Source: Aquimarina spongiae
Lineage (GTDB): Bacteria > Bacteroidota > Bacteroidia > Flavobacteriales > Flavobacteriaceae
Reading direction: 5' to 3'
Assembly: GCF_900141785.1 (NCBI RefSeq)
Contig: NZ_FQYP01000006.1
Location: forward strand, 124,001-188,000
Length of the DNA: 64,000 nt
A program made the position numbers and the translations under genes. Within the stretch, counting starts at the first letter, position 1, and every line of letters begins with the position of its first letter. Positions 39,208 to 47,812 of the stretch are shown here, one piece after another. The notes beneath the pieces are model-generated. The model did no database searches. It was given only the letters and a program-made list of their open reading frames with translations, and was not told the origin of the DNA.

Positions 39208-40302
39208 ATGAAAATACTAGTCACTTTCTCCAGAATTTTTGTTGCAGCACTTTTTTTGTTTTCAGGATTTATTAAACTTAATGATCCATTAGGTTTTTCC
39301 TATAAGCTTCAGGAATATTTTGGTGAAGGTGTGCTTAATCTTGAATTTTTAATTCCATATGCTCTATTAATAGCTGTGTTTCTGGTAATTTTTGAGGTTG
39401 TTTTGGGAATTACATTAATTCTGGGTTATTTACCAAAGTTTACGGTGTGGTCGTTGTTATTGATGATTGTGTTTTTTACATTCCTCACTTTTTATTCGGC
39501 ATATTTTAATAAGGTAACCGATTGCGGATGTTTTGGAGATGCGCTACCGTTAACACCCTGGGAATCCTTTACCAAAGATGTAATCTTATTAATCCTAATA
39601 TTAATCTTGTTTTTTGGACGACGTTATATTACTCCAGTCGGTCCGATTCCTACTCACAAATGGATTGTTTTTGCAAGTTTTACCGCTTGTTTAGGGTTTG
39701 CCTACTACGTACTTATGCATTTGCCGGTATTTGATTTTAGAGCTTATAAAGTAGGAGTGAATATCGAGCAGGGTATGCAAGTACCAGAAAACGCTCCAAA
39801 ACCCGAATTTGCTTACCATTGGAAATTTGAGGTGAATGGTGAAGAGCAAATAGTAACTACTAGCGGAGATTACCCTAAGGTTGAAGGTAAATTTATTAGT
39901 GTCGATACTGAAACGCTAAAAGAAGGGTATGAACCTCCTATTCATGATTTTTCTATAGAAAAGGATGGGGGAGACTATACATCAGAGTTTTTATCTCAGG
40001 ATAATTTAATAGTGATAGTTGCCTATAACTTGTCAAAAAGTGAAGCAGAAGGTTTGAATGCGATGAAAGGAATAACTGATAAAGCTATTGCTCAGGGGTA
40101 TGAAGTTATTGGGCTTACGGCGTCTACTACAAAAGATATTTCTGAAGTAAAAGTGAAGTATGATCTTAACTTCGAATTTTATATTACAGATGAAACAGCG
40201 CTGAAGACTATTTTACGTTCAAATCCAGGAATTGTTAAACTTAAAAAAGGCACCATTGTACAGAAGTTACATTGGAATGATGCAGAGAAACTTTCTTTAT
40301 AA
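39208..40302 (+). CDS. BT_3928-like DoxX/MauE membrane protein with C-terminal thioredoxin-like domain
   Basis: This 364-residue protein has four membrane segments in the first 165 residues, with the DoxX/MauE loop DCGCFGDALPLTPWES, and a large C-terminal part (from about 180) of mixed alpha/beta type. That part resembles a peroxiredoxin or thioredoxin fold but shows no obvious active-site CxxC. The family is widespread in Bacteroidota and may handle redox or maturation of exported proteins. A permease gene follows 15 bases later. Confidence 0.8.
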   Translation: MKILVTFSRIFVAALFLFSGFIKLNDPLGFSYKLQEYFGEGVLNLEFLIPYALLIAVFLVIFEVVLGITLILGYLPKFTVWSLLLMIVFFTFLTFYSAYFNKVTDCGCFGDALPLTPWESFTKDVILLILILILFFGRRYITPVGPIPTHKWIVFASFTACLGFAYYVLMHLPVFDFRAYKVGVNIEQGMQVPENAPKPEFAYHWKFEVNGEEQIVTTSGDYPKVEGKFISVDTETLKEGYEPPIHDFSIEKDGGDYTSEFLSQDNLIVIVAYNLSKSEAEGLNAMKGITDKAIAQGYEVIGLTASTTKDISEVKVKYDLNFEFYITDETALKTILRSNPGIVKLKKGTIVQKLHWNDAEKLSL

Positions 40303-40317
40303 AAAATAGAAACGATA

Positions 40318-41391
40318 ATGGTGAGTTATTTCCTTAATAAAATTGGGTATGCATTGCTTACTTTGCTAGGGGTAATAACCGTTATTTTCTTGCTCTTCAC
40401 TTTGCTCCCTGGGGACCCTGCTCAAATGATGCTTGGTCAAAATGAAACCGAAGAACAGTTGCAAGCCGTTCGAAAAAAATATGGTTTTGATCAACCGGTT
40501 TCGAAACAATATTTATATTATCTCAATGACTTATCACCAATATCTTTTCATAGTCAAAATGCTGATGATTTTACATTTTTGGATGACAACAAGTATAGTT
40601 ATAACCATATGTTTACAACAGGGAATACTAACGTAGTTATTAAGCTTCCCTATTTAAGAGCATCTTTTCAGAAAAATGGAAAAAAGGTAAGCAAGGTAAT
40701 AGGAGAAACGCTACCCAATACAGCTATTTTAGCGGTTAGCGCCATTTGTATAGCTATATTTTTGGGAATATTTCTAGGAGTTGTTAGTGCATTGACCAAA
40801 GATACCTGGGTCGATAGAACGATTCAATTATTAAGCACTTTGGGGATGAGTGTTCCTTCGTTTTTTAGTGCGATCATTTTTGCCTGGTTATTTGGGTATG
40901 TATTGCACGAATTTACTAACCTTAATATGACAGGTAGTTTGTATGAAGTTGATGATTTTGGAGAAGGCAGTTATATACAATGGAAAAACTTAATTTTACC
41001 AGCAATTGTGCTGGGGATACGACCCTTGGCGGTGGTTACTCAGCTGATGCGTAATTCTTTACTTGAGGTGATGAATCAAGACTATATCAGAACAGCAAAA
41101 GCAAAAGGCCTATCCTTGGTACAGATTATACAGAAACATGCAATCAAAAATGCGTTAAATCCGGTGGTAACTGCAATATCGGGCTGGTTTGCGTCTATGC
41201 TTGCTGGGGCTGTATTCGTGGAGTATATTTTTGGATGGAATGGATTAGGAAAAGAGATTGTAGATGCATTAAATACACTGGACTTGCCGATAATAATGGG
41301 ATCTGTATTGGTCGTAGCTTCAATGTTCATTCTAATCAATATATTTGTTGATATTATCTATGGCTGGTTAGATCCTAGAATTAGAACCTAA
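40318..41391 (+). CDS. DppB/OppB-type ABC transporter permease
   Basis: This 357-residue integral membrane protein opens with the DppB N-terminal segment VIFLLFTLLPGDPAQMMLGQ. It ends with the inner-membrane component motif (NALNPVVTAISGWFASMLAGAVFVEYIFGWNGLG, in part). A hydrophilic insertion of about 55 residues (about 65-120) sits between the first and second membrane segments. No second permease, ATPase or binding protein is next to it, so partners must be elsewhere. tpiA starts 54 bases later. Confidence 0.9.
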   Translation: MVSYFLNKIGYALLTLLGVITVIFLLFTLLPGDPAQMMLGQNETEEQLQAVRKKYGFDQPVSKQYLYYLNDLSPISFHSQNADDFTFLDDNKYSYNHMFTTGNTNVVIKLPYLRASFQKNGKKVSKVIGETLPNTAILAVSAICIAIFLGIFLGVVSALTKDTWVDRTIQLLSTLGMSVPSFFSAIIFAWLFGYVLHEFTNLNMTGSLYEVDDFGEGSYIQWKNLILPAIVLGIRPLAVVTQLMRNSLLEVMNQDYIRTAKAKGLSLVQIIQKHAIKNALNPVVTAISGWFASMLAGAVFVEYIFGWNGLGKEIVDALNTLDLPIIMGSVLVVASMFILINIFVDIIYGWLDPRIRT

Positions 41392-41445
41392 ATGGCCCTC
41401 ATAACACTTGTAACCACACGTTAACCAAATTATAAATCAAAATTT

Positions 41446-42195
41446 ATGAGAAAAAAAATTGTAGCCGGAAACTGGAAAATGAATAAGAATCTGGCCGAAA
41501 CTGAAACTTTGCTTTCAGAGTTAAAAAGTAAATTAGGAGAAACATCTGCAGATATCATTGTTGCACCAACGTTTGTAAACCTTTATAATGCCAGCCAGGC
41601 ATTAAAAGATACTACTATAGATGTAGCTGCCCAAAATATGCATCAAGCTGAGAATGGAGCATTTACTGGGGAAATAGCTGCGGGTATGCTTAAAAATATA
41701 GGGATAAATACCGTTATTCTTGGGCATAGTGAAAGACGTGCGTATTTTGGGGAGACGGATGAATTGTTAGCAGGAAAAGTGGACACTGCGATCAAACATA
41801 GCATGAGAATTATTTTCTGTTTTGGAGAAGAACTAGAAGATCGAAAAAGCGGAAACCACTTTGCTGTCGTAGAAAGTCAGCTTAAAAACGGATTATTTCA
41901 TATTACTGCCGAAAATTGGAAAAATGTAGTATTAGCGTATGAACCTGTTTGGGCAATAGGAACAGGGGAAACTGCATCACCAGAACAGGCCCAAGAAATG
42001 CATGCGTTTATTCGAACAACAATTGCAAAGGCATTTAATAATGACATTGCAGATCAGGTTTCCATCTTATATGGAGGAAGCGTAAAACCGAACAACGCTG
42101 AAGAGATCTTTGCCAAGGAAGATGTAGATGGAGGATTGATTGGTGGAGCTTCTTTGGATGCCGAAAGTTTTTCTGCAATTGCCAACGCGATTTAA
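41446..42195 (+). CDS. tpiA: Triosephosphate isomerase
   Basis: TpiA interconverts dihydroxyacetone phosphate and glyceraldehyde-3-phosphate. The 249-residue barrel has K11 (GNWKMN), H94 (ILGHSERR) and catalytic E166 (AYEPVWAIGTG). The phosphate loop LYGGSVKPNN and GGLIGGASL follow. All catalytic residues are present. A terminator follows. Confidence 0.98.
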   Translation: MRKKIVAGNWKMNKNLAETETLLSELKSKLGETSADIIVAPTFVNLYNASQALKDTTIDVAAQNMHQAENGAFTGEIAAGMLKNIGINTVILGHSERRAYFGETDELLAGKVDTAIKHSMRIIFCFGEELEDRKSGNHFAVVESQLKNGLFHITAENWKNVVLAYEPVWAIGTGETASPEQAQEMHAFIRTTIAKAFNNDIADQVSILYGGSVKPNNAEEIFAKEDVDGGLIGGASLDAESFSAIANAI

Positions 42196-42220
42196 AGAAA
42201 TAATAATATAACATAGTCGA

Positions 42221-42253
42221 AGCACTTCATATGGTAATGAGGTGCTTTTTTTG
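42221..42253 (+). terminator. Intrinsic terminator after tpiA
   Basis: AGCACTTCAT pairs with ATGAGGTGCT (one T-G pair, 6-base loop), then a T-run to about 42253. Confidence 0.8.
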
Positions 42254-42265
42254 TTGGTAAAAGAT

Positions 42266-42273
42266 TACCTTTG
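42266..42273 (+). promoter_or_regulatory. -7 element before prmA
   Basis: TACCTTTG matches TAnnTTTG, 16 bases before the ATG. The nearest TTG is too close to serve as -33. Confidence 0.5.
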
Positions 42274-42289
42274 CGCACAAAATAAAACC

Positions 42290-43129
42290 ATGTCTAATCC
42301 AATATACTTGGGTTATTATTTTACGATAACCCCATTGCAACCAGCTTCAGAAATTCTTATTGCAGAATTAGGGTATGCCGGTTTTGAAAGCTTTGTAGAA
42401 ACCGAAGAAGGGATACAAGCATTTATCCAAAAAGAAGAATGGAATGAGCAGATTCTTGACGGAATACATGTACTGCAATCAGCAGAATTTAAAATCACCC
42501 ATACCTTTGAAGAGATAGAGCAGGTAAATTGGAATAGTGAATGGGAAAAGAATTTTAATCCTATTGTTGTAGATGGAGTATGTTCTGTACGAGCACCATT
42601 TCATGATCAACCGGATACAGATTATGATATAATTATCGAACCCAAAATGTCATTCGGTACAGGACATCATGAGACTACGCATATGATGATACAGCATCTG
42701 TTACGTATCGATTTGAATGATAAAAAAGTGTTGGATATGGGATGTGGCACAGGAGTGCTAGCGATTCTTGCAGAGATGAGAGGGGCCTCACCAATTGACG
42801 CGATTGATATTGATAATTGGTGTTATTTGAATACTATTGAAAACGTCGAAAGGAACCATTGTGTTGCTATAACTGCTTATGAAGGGGATGTAACCCTAAT
42901 TAAGGACAAGAAATATGACTTGATTATTGCAAATATCAATCGCAATATCTTATTAAATGATATACCCAGGTATGCTCAATCTCTTTCCGATAAAGGTACG
43001 CTGCTTCTTAGTGGTTTTTATAAAGAGGATTTACCAGTAATTACAGAAGCTTGTGATCAACAAGGTTTTCAATTTGTAAATAATTTTGACAGAAATAATT
43101 GGATTGCAGCCTCTTATGAGTTAAAATAA
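42290..43129 (+). CDS. prmA: Ribosomal protein L11 methyltransferase
   Basis: PrmA trimethylates ribosomal protein L11 with S-adenosylmethionine. The start is set at ATG 42290 (MSNPIYLGYYFT); the frame extends further upstream only through a GTG lying in the terminator. The 279-residue protein has the substrate-binding N-terminus (about 1-110) and the methyltransferase core with SFGTGHHETTHMM, VLDMGCGTGVLAI and IIANINRNILL. The clpS gene follows 58 bases later. Confidence 0.95.
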   Translation: MSNPIYLGYYFTITPLQPASEILIAELGYAGFESFVETEEGIQAFIQKEEWNEQILDGIHVLQSAEFKITHTFEEIEQVNWNSEWEKNFNPIVVDGVCSVRAPFHDQPDTDYDIIIEPKMSFGTGHHETTHMMIQHLLRIDLNDKKVLDMGCGTGVLAILAEMRGASPIDAIDIDNWCYLNTIENVERNHCVAITAYEGDVTLIKDKKYDLIIANINRNILLNDIPRYAQSLSDKGTLLLSGFYKEDLPVITEACDQQGFQFVNNFDRNNWIAASYELK

Positions 43130-43163
43130 TCCTACAATCGGTTAATTTGAAAGCTTAAGTTAG

Positions 43164-43171
43164 TATATTTG
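43164..43171 (+). promoter_or_regulatory. -7 element before clpS
   Basis: TATATTTG matches TAnnTTTG and ends 16 bases before the ATG. Confidence 0.5.
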
Positions 43172-43187
43172 TATAAAATTATTATCC

Positions 43188-43463
43188 ATGAGTACTCAGG
43201 AAAAAGTATTAGAAGAAGTGTTGGAAAAATCGGTTGATCAAAGCAATAATGAAATTGTTTTGTACAACGATGATGTAAATACCTTTGATCATGTGATTGA
43301 GACGTTGATCTATTCTTGTGAGCATACACCAGTTCAGGCAGAACAGTGTGCCTTGTTAGTGCATTATACTGGAAAATGTACTGTAAAAACAGGAGCTTAT
43401 AAAGAATTGGTTCCCCGTTGTTCCAAACTTCTGGAAGCAGGTCTTAGTGCCGAAATAGTGTAA
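43188..43463 (+). CDS. clpS: ATP-dependent Clp protease adaptor ClpS
   Basis: ClpS delivers N-degron proteins to ClpAP or ClpCP. The 91-residue protein has the conserved VLYNDDVNTFDHVIETLI core (the NDD acidic motif that binds the N-terminal residue) and the HYTGKCTVKTGAY segment. Length matches short Bacteroidota ClpS. It follows prmA in the same orientation and is followed by a terminator. Confidence 0.95.
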   Translation: MSTQEKVLEEVLEKSVDQSNNEIVLYNDDVNTFDHVIETLIYSCEHTPVQAEQCALLVHYTGKCTVKTGAYKELVPRCSKLLEAGLSAEIV

Positions 43464-43481
43464 ATAACAATATATATACAT

Positions 43482-43511
43482 AAAAAAAGCAGCCTTTTTG
43501 GCTGTTTTTTT
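43482..43511 (+). terminator. Intrinsic terminator after clpS
   Basis: An A-run plus GCAGCC pairs with GGCTG plus a T-run around a T5 loop, 18 bases after the stop. Confidence 0.85.
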
Positions 43512-43981
43512 GTGTTTTAAGGCAGTCTTGAAATCATTTTTTTAAGATAAATCTTCTTAAAAATTTGATTTTTAGTTTTTTTAAAGAAGATTAAATTGTT
43601 TTTTATAATTTGTAGGAAAATACTTTCTGTCAGGTTTTGTTTTGTCATGAATTTATTCTCTTTTAGGAAAGTATTAACAACTCGTGAAATACGGTAGGTT
43701 TTAATAGTTTGTTAACAAAAAATACTCTGAAATAGACTGTGTATTTGGTCGATTTTTGCCTTGATTAAATCGAAGTGATTTTCGTTTTTCTTTGAAAAAA
43801 TCGTACGGTTTTCCCGTATTTTCAATAAATAGTTCAAAATATTAACTCATATTTCAAAAAAAATGTCATATATTCATCCCGCAATTTCGTAAAAGTTCAA
43901 AGCTTTATCAAAATTTGCGAACAATATAAAAGGTAACTGGTTTATATTGTATTAGTAACTACACAAACTCAACTTATTAAA
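43512..43981. other. AT-rich gap upstream of the metalloprotease gene
   Basis: These 470 bases hold no frame worth calling (longest about 16 codons). No exact -7 element was found by eye. The region is likely the control region of the protease gene that follows. Confidence 0.5.
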
Positions 43982-44848
43982 ATGAAAAAAATCAAATTAT
44001 TAGCACTATGTGCTATTGTAGCTGGTTTTGCTACATCTTGCCAAAAAGACGAAATCGCTAACGAAACTGCTCCGGAAGTATCTATTGAATTATCTGATGA
44101 TCACAAGGCTGGATTATTAGCAGCTGGTATTACAGCTGAAGCTTCTTATAAGACTATAGAATTACTTGACGGTTCTGTAGGTAAATATATCGTTGCAGAC
44201 GATGTAAGACTTCCAATTGACTTGTTTGAGTCAGGAGAATTTAGATTAGGAACTACTGAAGATGGAAATAAGCAGTACAGAACTAATAACCTAATTAGCA
44301 GCGGTAACAGAACTATCGATATCTTAGGATTTACTGGTTCTTGTTGTGCGCTTACGTCTAACATGCGTACTGGATTACAGTGGGCAGTTAACAATTACAA
44401 CAGAATTAATTCTACATTAAACTTTAGATTAACTTTTGGTACAAACTTCCAGGCAGCTGATATGGTAGTTTATAACAATGGAGCATCTGGAGCTGGAGGA
44501 CAAGCTGAATTCCCAAGTGGAGGAAGACCAGGTAAGTTTATCCAAATCAACGCTGGAACAGGAACTTTCGGTGGAAGTAATGTAAACAACGTAAATGAGC
44601 ACGTAATCGGACACGAGATCGGTCACGCTGTTGGTTTCAGACACACAGACTACGCAAGAAGAAGATGTGGTGGAGCTAACGAAGGTGGCGGAGGAGTTGG
44701 AGCGATTCATATCCCTGGAACACCAACTGTTAACCAGTGGGGAGCTAGTGGACTTGACTCTGATTCTTTAATGATTTCTTGTTTCGATGGAAGCGAAGAC
44801 GGAGAGTTTAGTAACTTCGATGTTGTAGCTTTAGAATTCTTATACTAA
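43982..44848 (+). CDS. M57-type zinc metalloprotease lipoprotein
   Basis: This 288-residue protein has the lipobox ATSC (near residue 20), so it is anchored at the cell surface or in the periplasm. The zinc site is H211-E212-x-x-H215 ... H221 (HEIGHAVGFRHTD), matching the dual-action HEIGH metallopeptidase family (M57). The region before it (about 120-205) holds a paired-Cys motif (CC) and Gly/Asn-rich segments. A role in digesting extracellular protein is likely; the specific substrate is unknown. Two Cys residues after the zinc site may form a disulfide. Confidence 0.88.
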   Translation: MKKIKLLALCAIVAGFATSCQKDEIANETAPEVSIELSDDHKAGLLAAGITAEASYKTIELLDGSVGKYIVADDVRLPIDLFESGEFRLGTTEDGNKQYRTNNLISSGNRTIDILGFTGSCCALTSNMRTGLQWAVNNYNRINSTLNFRLTFGTNFQAADMVVYNNGASGAGGQAEFPSGGRPGKFIQINAGTGTFGGSNVNNVNEHVIGHEIGHAVGFRHTDYARRRCGGANEGGGGVGAIHIPGTPTVNQWGASGLDSDSLMISCFDGSEDGEFSNFDVVALEFLY

Positions 44849-44901
44849 TAAGAAACAAATTAATATCTGAGAATAAAAACTAAGCTTTGAACTTTTACAA
44901 T

Positions 44902-44931
44902 AACCATCCCGATATCGGGATGGTTTTTTTA
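44902..44931. terminator. Bidirectional terminator
   Basis: A perfect 24-base palindrome (44902-44925, centre GATATC) is followed by a T-run. It lies between the protease gene and the convergent gene ending at 44946, so it can serve both. Confidence 0.8.
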
Positions 44932-44945
44932 TGTCTATACTCTTT

Positions 44946-45299
44946 TTAGGATTTAATTTCTCCAGCAAAAATTGCTTTATCCAAGTTAATTTTTACTGTA
45001 GCGATACGATTAAAGAATTTAAGACCGTCTTTTCTTTTTACAGTTACCACGTTTTTTCCATTGCTGGTATCTACATTGGTGATAATAACCGTCTTTCCGG
45101 TAAGGGCTTTATAATTTGCTATTCCTCCTTTTTTAATGATAAAATTTGTTTTCGGAAAATGGATATGCTCAAATCCTTGAGAAGAAGGAGCACCTATTAC
45201 TAATTCATCGCCAACTGTAGCGTTGGTTTGTTTAACGTAACTTTCTTGGGCGCCAGTGGTTAAAAATGCCAAAAACGCAATAATTAAGATTTTTTTCAT
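44946..45299 (-). CDS. Small secreted protein of unknown function
   Basis: The start is set at ATG 45299 (MKKILIIAFLAFLTTGAQES). A TTG two codons upstream is the only alternative. The 117-residue product has a signal peptide to about residue 18 and a beta-rich mature domain (PKTNFIIKKGGIANYKALTGKTVIITNV). I do not recognise the family. A TAAATTTG -7 element lies about 42 bases upstream on the minus strand. Confidence 0.75.
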   Translation of the reverse strand: MKKILIIAFLAFLTTGAQESYVKQTNATVGDELVIGAPSSQGFEHIHFPKTNFIIKKGGIANYKALTGKTVIITNVDTSNGKNVVTVKRKDGLKFFNRIATVKINLDKAIFAGEIKS

Positions 45300-45340
45300 T
45301 GTCAAATTAGTTTATTGTTAATTAAGGGTTACTTTTTTTA

Positions 45341-45348
45341 CAAATTTA
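45341..45348 (-). promoter_or_regulatory. -7 element of the small secreted protein gene
   Basis: On the minus strand this reads TAAATTTG, matching TAnnTTTG, 42 bases before the start. Confidence 0.4.
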
Positions 45349-45425
45349 ACAATATCATTGATTTCTTAAAAGCTGTACATGGGTTAAATAAAAGTTAATC
45401 TGTTATGATGTAATAGTATTACTTT

Positions 45426-45433
45426 TATTTTTG
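45426..45433 (+). promoter_or_regulatory. -7 element before the TetR gene
   Basis: TATTTTTG matches TAnnTTTG, about 29 bases before ATG 45462. TTA stands at the -33 position. Confidence 0.5.
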
Positions 45434-45461
45434 CACATAATAATTTTAAAATTGCGTGCAA

Positions 45462-46133
45462 ATGAAATACTTGTTGCAAGATTTAAAGGTGAATATCAAC
45501 GATAAGATCTATATCAAGGATCCAGAATCTTCGGATTTAGGGAAACGCATTATAGAACATAGTATTCTTATGATTCATGAAATTGGTTTTGAGGGCTTTA
45601 CCTTCAAAAAACTAGGAGATAAAATTGGATCTAATGAGAGTTCTATTTATCGGTATTTCGAAAATAAACATAAACTACTGCTGTATCTTACTTCTTGGTA
45701 TTGGGGTTGGTTAGAGTATCAATTGGTTTTTGCTACCAATAGCATTCCTAATTCAGAAGAGAAATTAAGAAGAGCGATAGAGATTATAACTCAAACGGTA
45801 CAGCAGGATTCCTCTTTTTCTCATATTAATGAGGTGCTTCTCAACAAAATTGTAATCAATGAATACTCAAAATCCTATTTGACCAAAGAGGTTGATCGCG
45901 AGAATAAAGAAGGGTATTTTTTGATCTATAAGCGTTTGGTTAATCGATTGAAAGATATGATTCATGAATTCAATAAAAAATACAAATATCCTTCAAGCTT
46001 GGCAAGTACAGTAATTGAAGGAGCATTACATCAACATTTTTTACAGGAACATTTTGCTACACTCACCGATTGTAGCGAAAAAGTTACTCCCTCAAATTAT
46101 TTTGTAGACCTAGTGTTTAAATCTTTAAAATAA
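45462..46133 (+). CDS. TetR/AcrR-family regulator of the ABC export operon
   Basis: The start is set at ATG 45462 (MKYLLQDLKV); a GTG two codons earlier is also possible. The 223-residue protein has an unusually long N-terminal arm (about 30 residues) before the TetR helix-turn-helix (FTFKKLGDKIGSNESSIYRYF). The rest is the ligand-binding, dimerising part. Only 5 bases separate it from the transporter gene, so it heads the operon and probably controls it. The ligand is unknown. Confidence 0.9.
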   Translation: MKYLLQDLKVNINDKIYIKDPESSDLGKRIIEHSILMIHEIGFEGFTFKKLGDKIGSNESSIYRYFENKHKLLLYLTSWYWGWLEYQLVFATNSIPNSEEKLRRAIEIITQTVQQDSSFSHINEVLLNKIVINEYSKSYLTKEVDRENKEGYFLIYKRLVNRLKDMIHEFNKKYKYPSSLASTVIEGALHQHFLQEHFATLTDCSEKVTPSNYFVDLVFKSLK

Positions 46134-46138
46134 CCCCA

Positions 46139-47806
46139 ATGGCCAAAACTGTTTTAACCGCATGGCAAAGGCTGATAGGCCTGTTGCAGTTGGATAAAAA
46201 AGATATCTTACAAACTTTTTACTATGCTATTTTTGCCGGATTAGTGAATCTATCACTTCCTCTGGGTATACAAGCAATTATTAACTTGGTACAAGGTGCT
46301 CAAATTAGTACTTCGTGGATTATCCTCGTGATACTGGTTACTCTTGGAGTGGTTTTTGCTGGGATGCTTCAGCTGATGCAGATCAGAATTATAGAAAATG
46401 TACAGCAGAAAATCTTTACTCGTGCCTCTTTTGAGTTTACCTATCGTTTTCCGAAAATTAAGATGAGTGAGCTGCGTAACTTTTACCCTCCAGAATTAGC
46501 GAATCGATTTTTTGATACGCTTACAACGCAAAAAGGTTTGGCAAAAATTCTGGTGGATTTTCCGGCGGCATTGTTACAAATTATATTTGGGTTAATGTTG
46601 TTATCGTTCTACCACCCATTTTTTATTATCTATGGAATTTTACTACTGTTACTGGTCTATGTAGTGTTTAAATACACTGCAAAAAGAGGGTTAGAAACCA
46701 GTTTGAAAGAGTCAAAGAGCAAATACAAGGTAGCGCACTGGATCCAGGAAATTGCAAGATCTATTGTGAGTTTTAAATTATCTGGTAAAACGAACCTGGC
46801 CTTGCAAAAAAATGATGCTTTGGTGACCGAGTATCTTTCTGCAAGAGAAAGTCATTTCAAGGTATTGGTGATTCAGTTTATTCAAATGATCGGTTTCAAG
46901 GTACTGGTAACTGCTGGTTTGTTACTTATTGGAGGTATTCTAGTTCTCAATCAGGAAATGAATATCGGGCAATTCGTAGCGGCAGAAATTATCATTGTAT
47001 TGGTTATTGGATCTGTAGAGAAATTAATTACAGGCTTAGAGTCTTTCTACGATGTGTTGACCTCGCTCGAAAAACTTGGACAAGTGGTTGACAAAGATTT
47101 GGAACCTCAAGAAGGCGAAAAACCATTCAGAGAAAATGAAGGGTTTACTGTAGAGTTAGACCATGTAACCTATACTACCCGGGAAGCTGGGAAGAAAATT
47201 TTGGAAGATATCTCCTTATCCATAACAAAGGATTGTACCATTTTGGTACAAGGATCTAATGGTTCAGGTAAATCCACATTACTGCGTTTAATTGCCGGTC
47301 TGATACAACCAGATACAGGTAAGGTATATGTCAATAATGTGGACTTGTCAGGGATTAACCTGAACTATTATAGAGCACACTTAGGACAATCACTTACAGA
47401 AGAATCACCATTTGAAGGAACTATCTTAGAAAATATCACTTTTGGAGATGATTCTATATCTCATGAAGATGTGTATTGGGCATTAGAACAGGTAGGGTTA
47501 ACACAATTTGTAAAAGAACAAGCTCAAGGGTTAAATACTATTATTTATCCCGAAGGAAAACAGATCTCCTATACTGTGGCCAAAAAAATAGTGTTGGCTA
47601 GAGGTATAGTGCGAAGACCAAAATTATTGATTCTCAAGGATCCTTTGGATCAATTTGATGAGAACGAAGTGTCTCGTATTATGGATTTCCTAACCGCTCC
47701 TGAGCGACCTTGGGCATTGGTTGTAGTGAGTCAAAATAATAAATGGGCCAAAAGATGTGGTCGTATTATTCAGATAGAAAAAGGAAAAATTGTAAGTGAA
47801 AAATAA
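46139..47806 (+). CDS. ABC transporter with degenerate ATPase domain
   Basis: This 555-residue protein has six membrane helices (about 25-300) and a nucleotide-binding domain from about 340. Walker A is normal (GSNGSGKST, K378). The rest is altered. The signature SGGQ is replaced by SYTV (S477-V480). The Walker B Asp aligns with K500 and the catalytic Glu with D501 (LLILKDPLDQFD). The H-loop His aligns with Q532. It lacks a C39 peptidase domain. With HlyD and TolC genes directly after it, it forms a type I-like exporter. ATP hydrolysis may be impaired or need a partner. The cargo is unknown. Confidence 0.85.
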   Translation: MAKTVLTAWQRLIGLLQLDKKDILQTFYYAIFAGLVNLSLPLGIQAIINLVQGAQISTSWIILVILVTLGVVFAGMLQLMQIRIIENVQQKIFTRASFEFTYRFPKIKMSELRNFYPPELANRFFDTLTTQKGLAKILVDFPAALLQIIFGLMLLSFYHPFFIIYGILLLLLVYVVFKYTAKRGLETSLKESKSKYKVAHWIQEIARSIVSFKLSGKTNLALQKNDALVTEYLSARESHFKVLVIQFIQMIGFKVLVTAGLLLIGGILVLNQEMNIGQFVAAEIIIVLVIGSVEKLITGLESFYDVLTSLEKLGQVVDKDLEPQEGEKPFRENEGFTVELDHVTYTTREAGKKILEDISLSITKDCTILVQGSNGSGKSTLLRLIAGLIQPDTGKVYVNNVDLSGINLNYYRAHLGQSLTEESPFEGTILENITFGDDSISHEDVYWALEQVGLTQFVKEQAQGLNTIIYPEGKQISYTVAKKIVLARGIVRRPKLLILKDPLDQFDENEVSRIMDFLTAPERPWALVVVSQNNKWAKRCGRIIQIEKGKIVSEK

Positions 47807-47812
47807 AGCGTT

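Noticed and set aside
42242..42289. Upstream GTG extension of prmA
   Set aside because: It runs back into the tpiA terminator and the promoter; ATG 42290 fits the family start.
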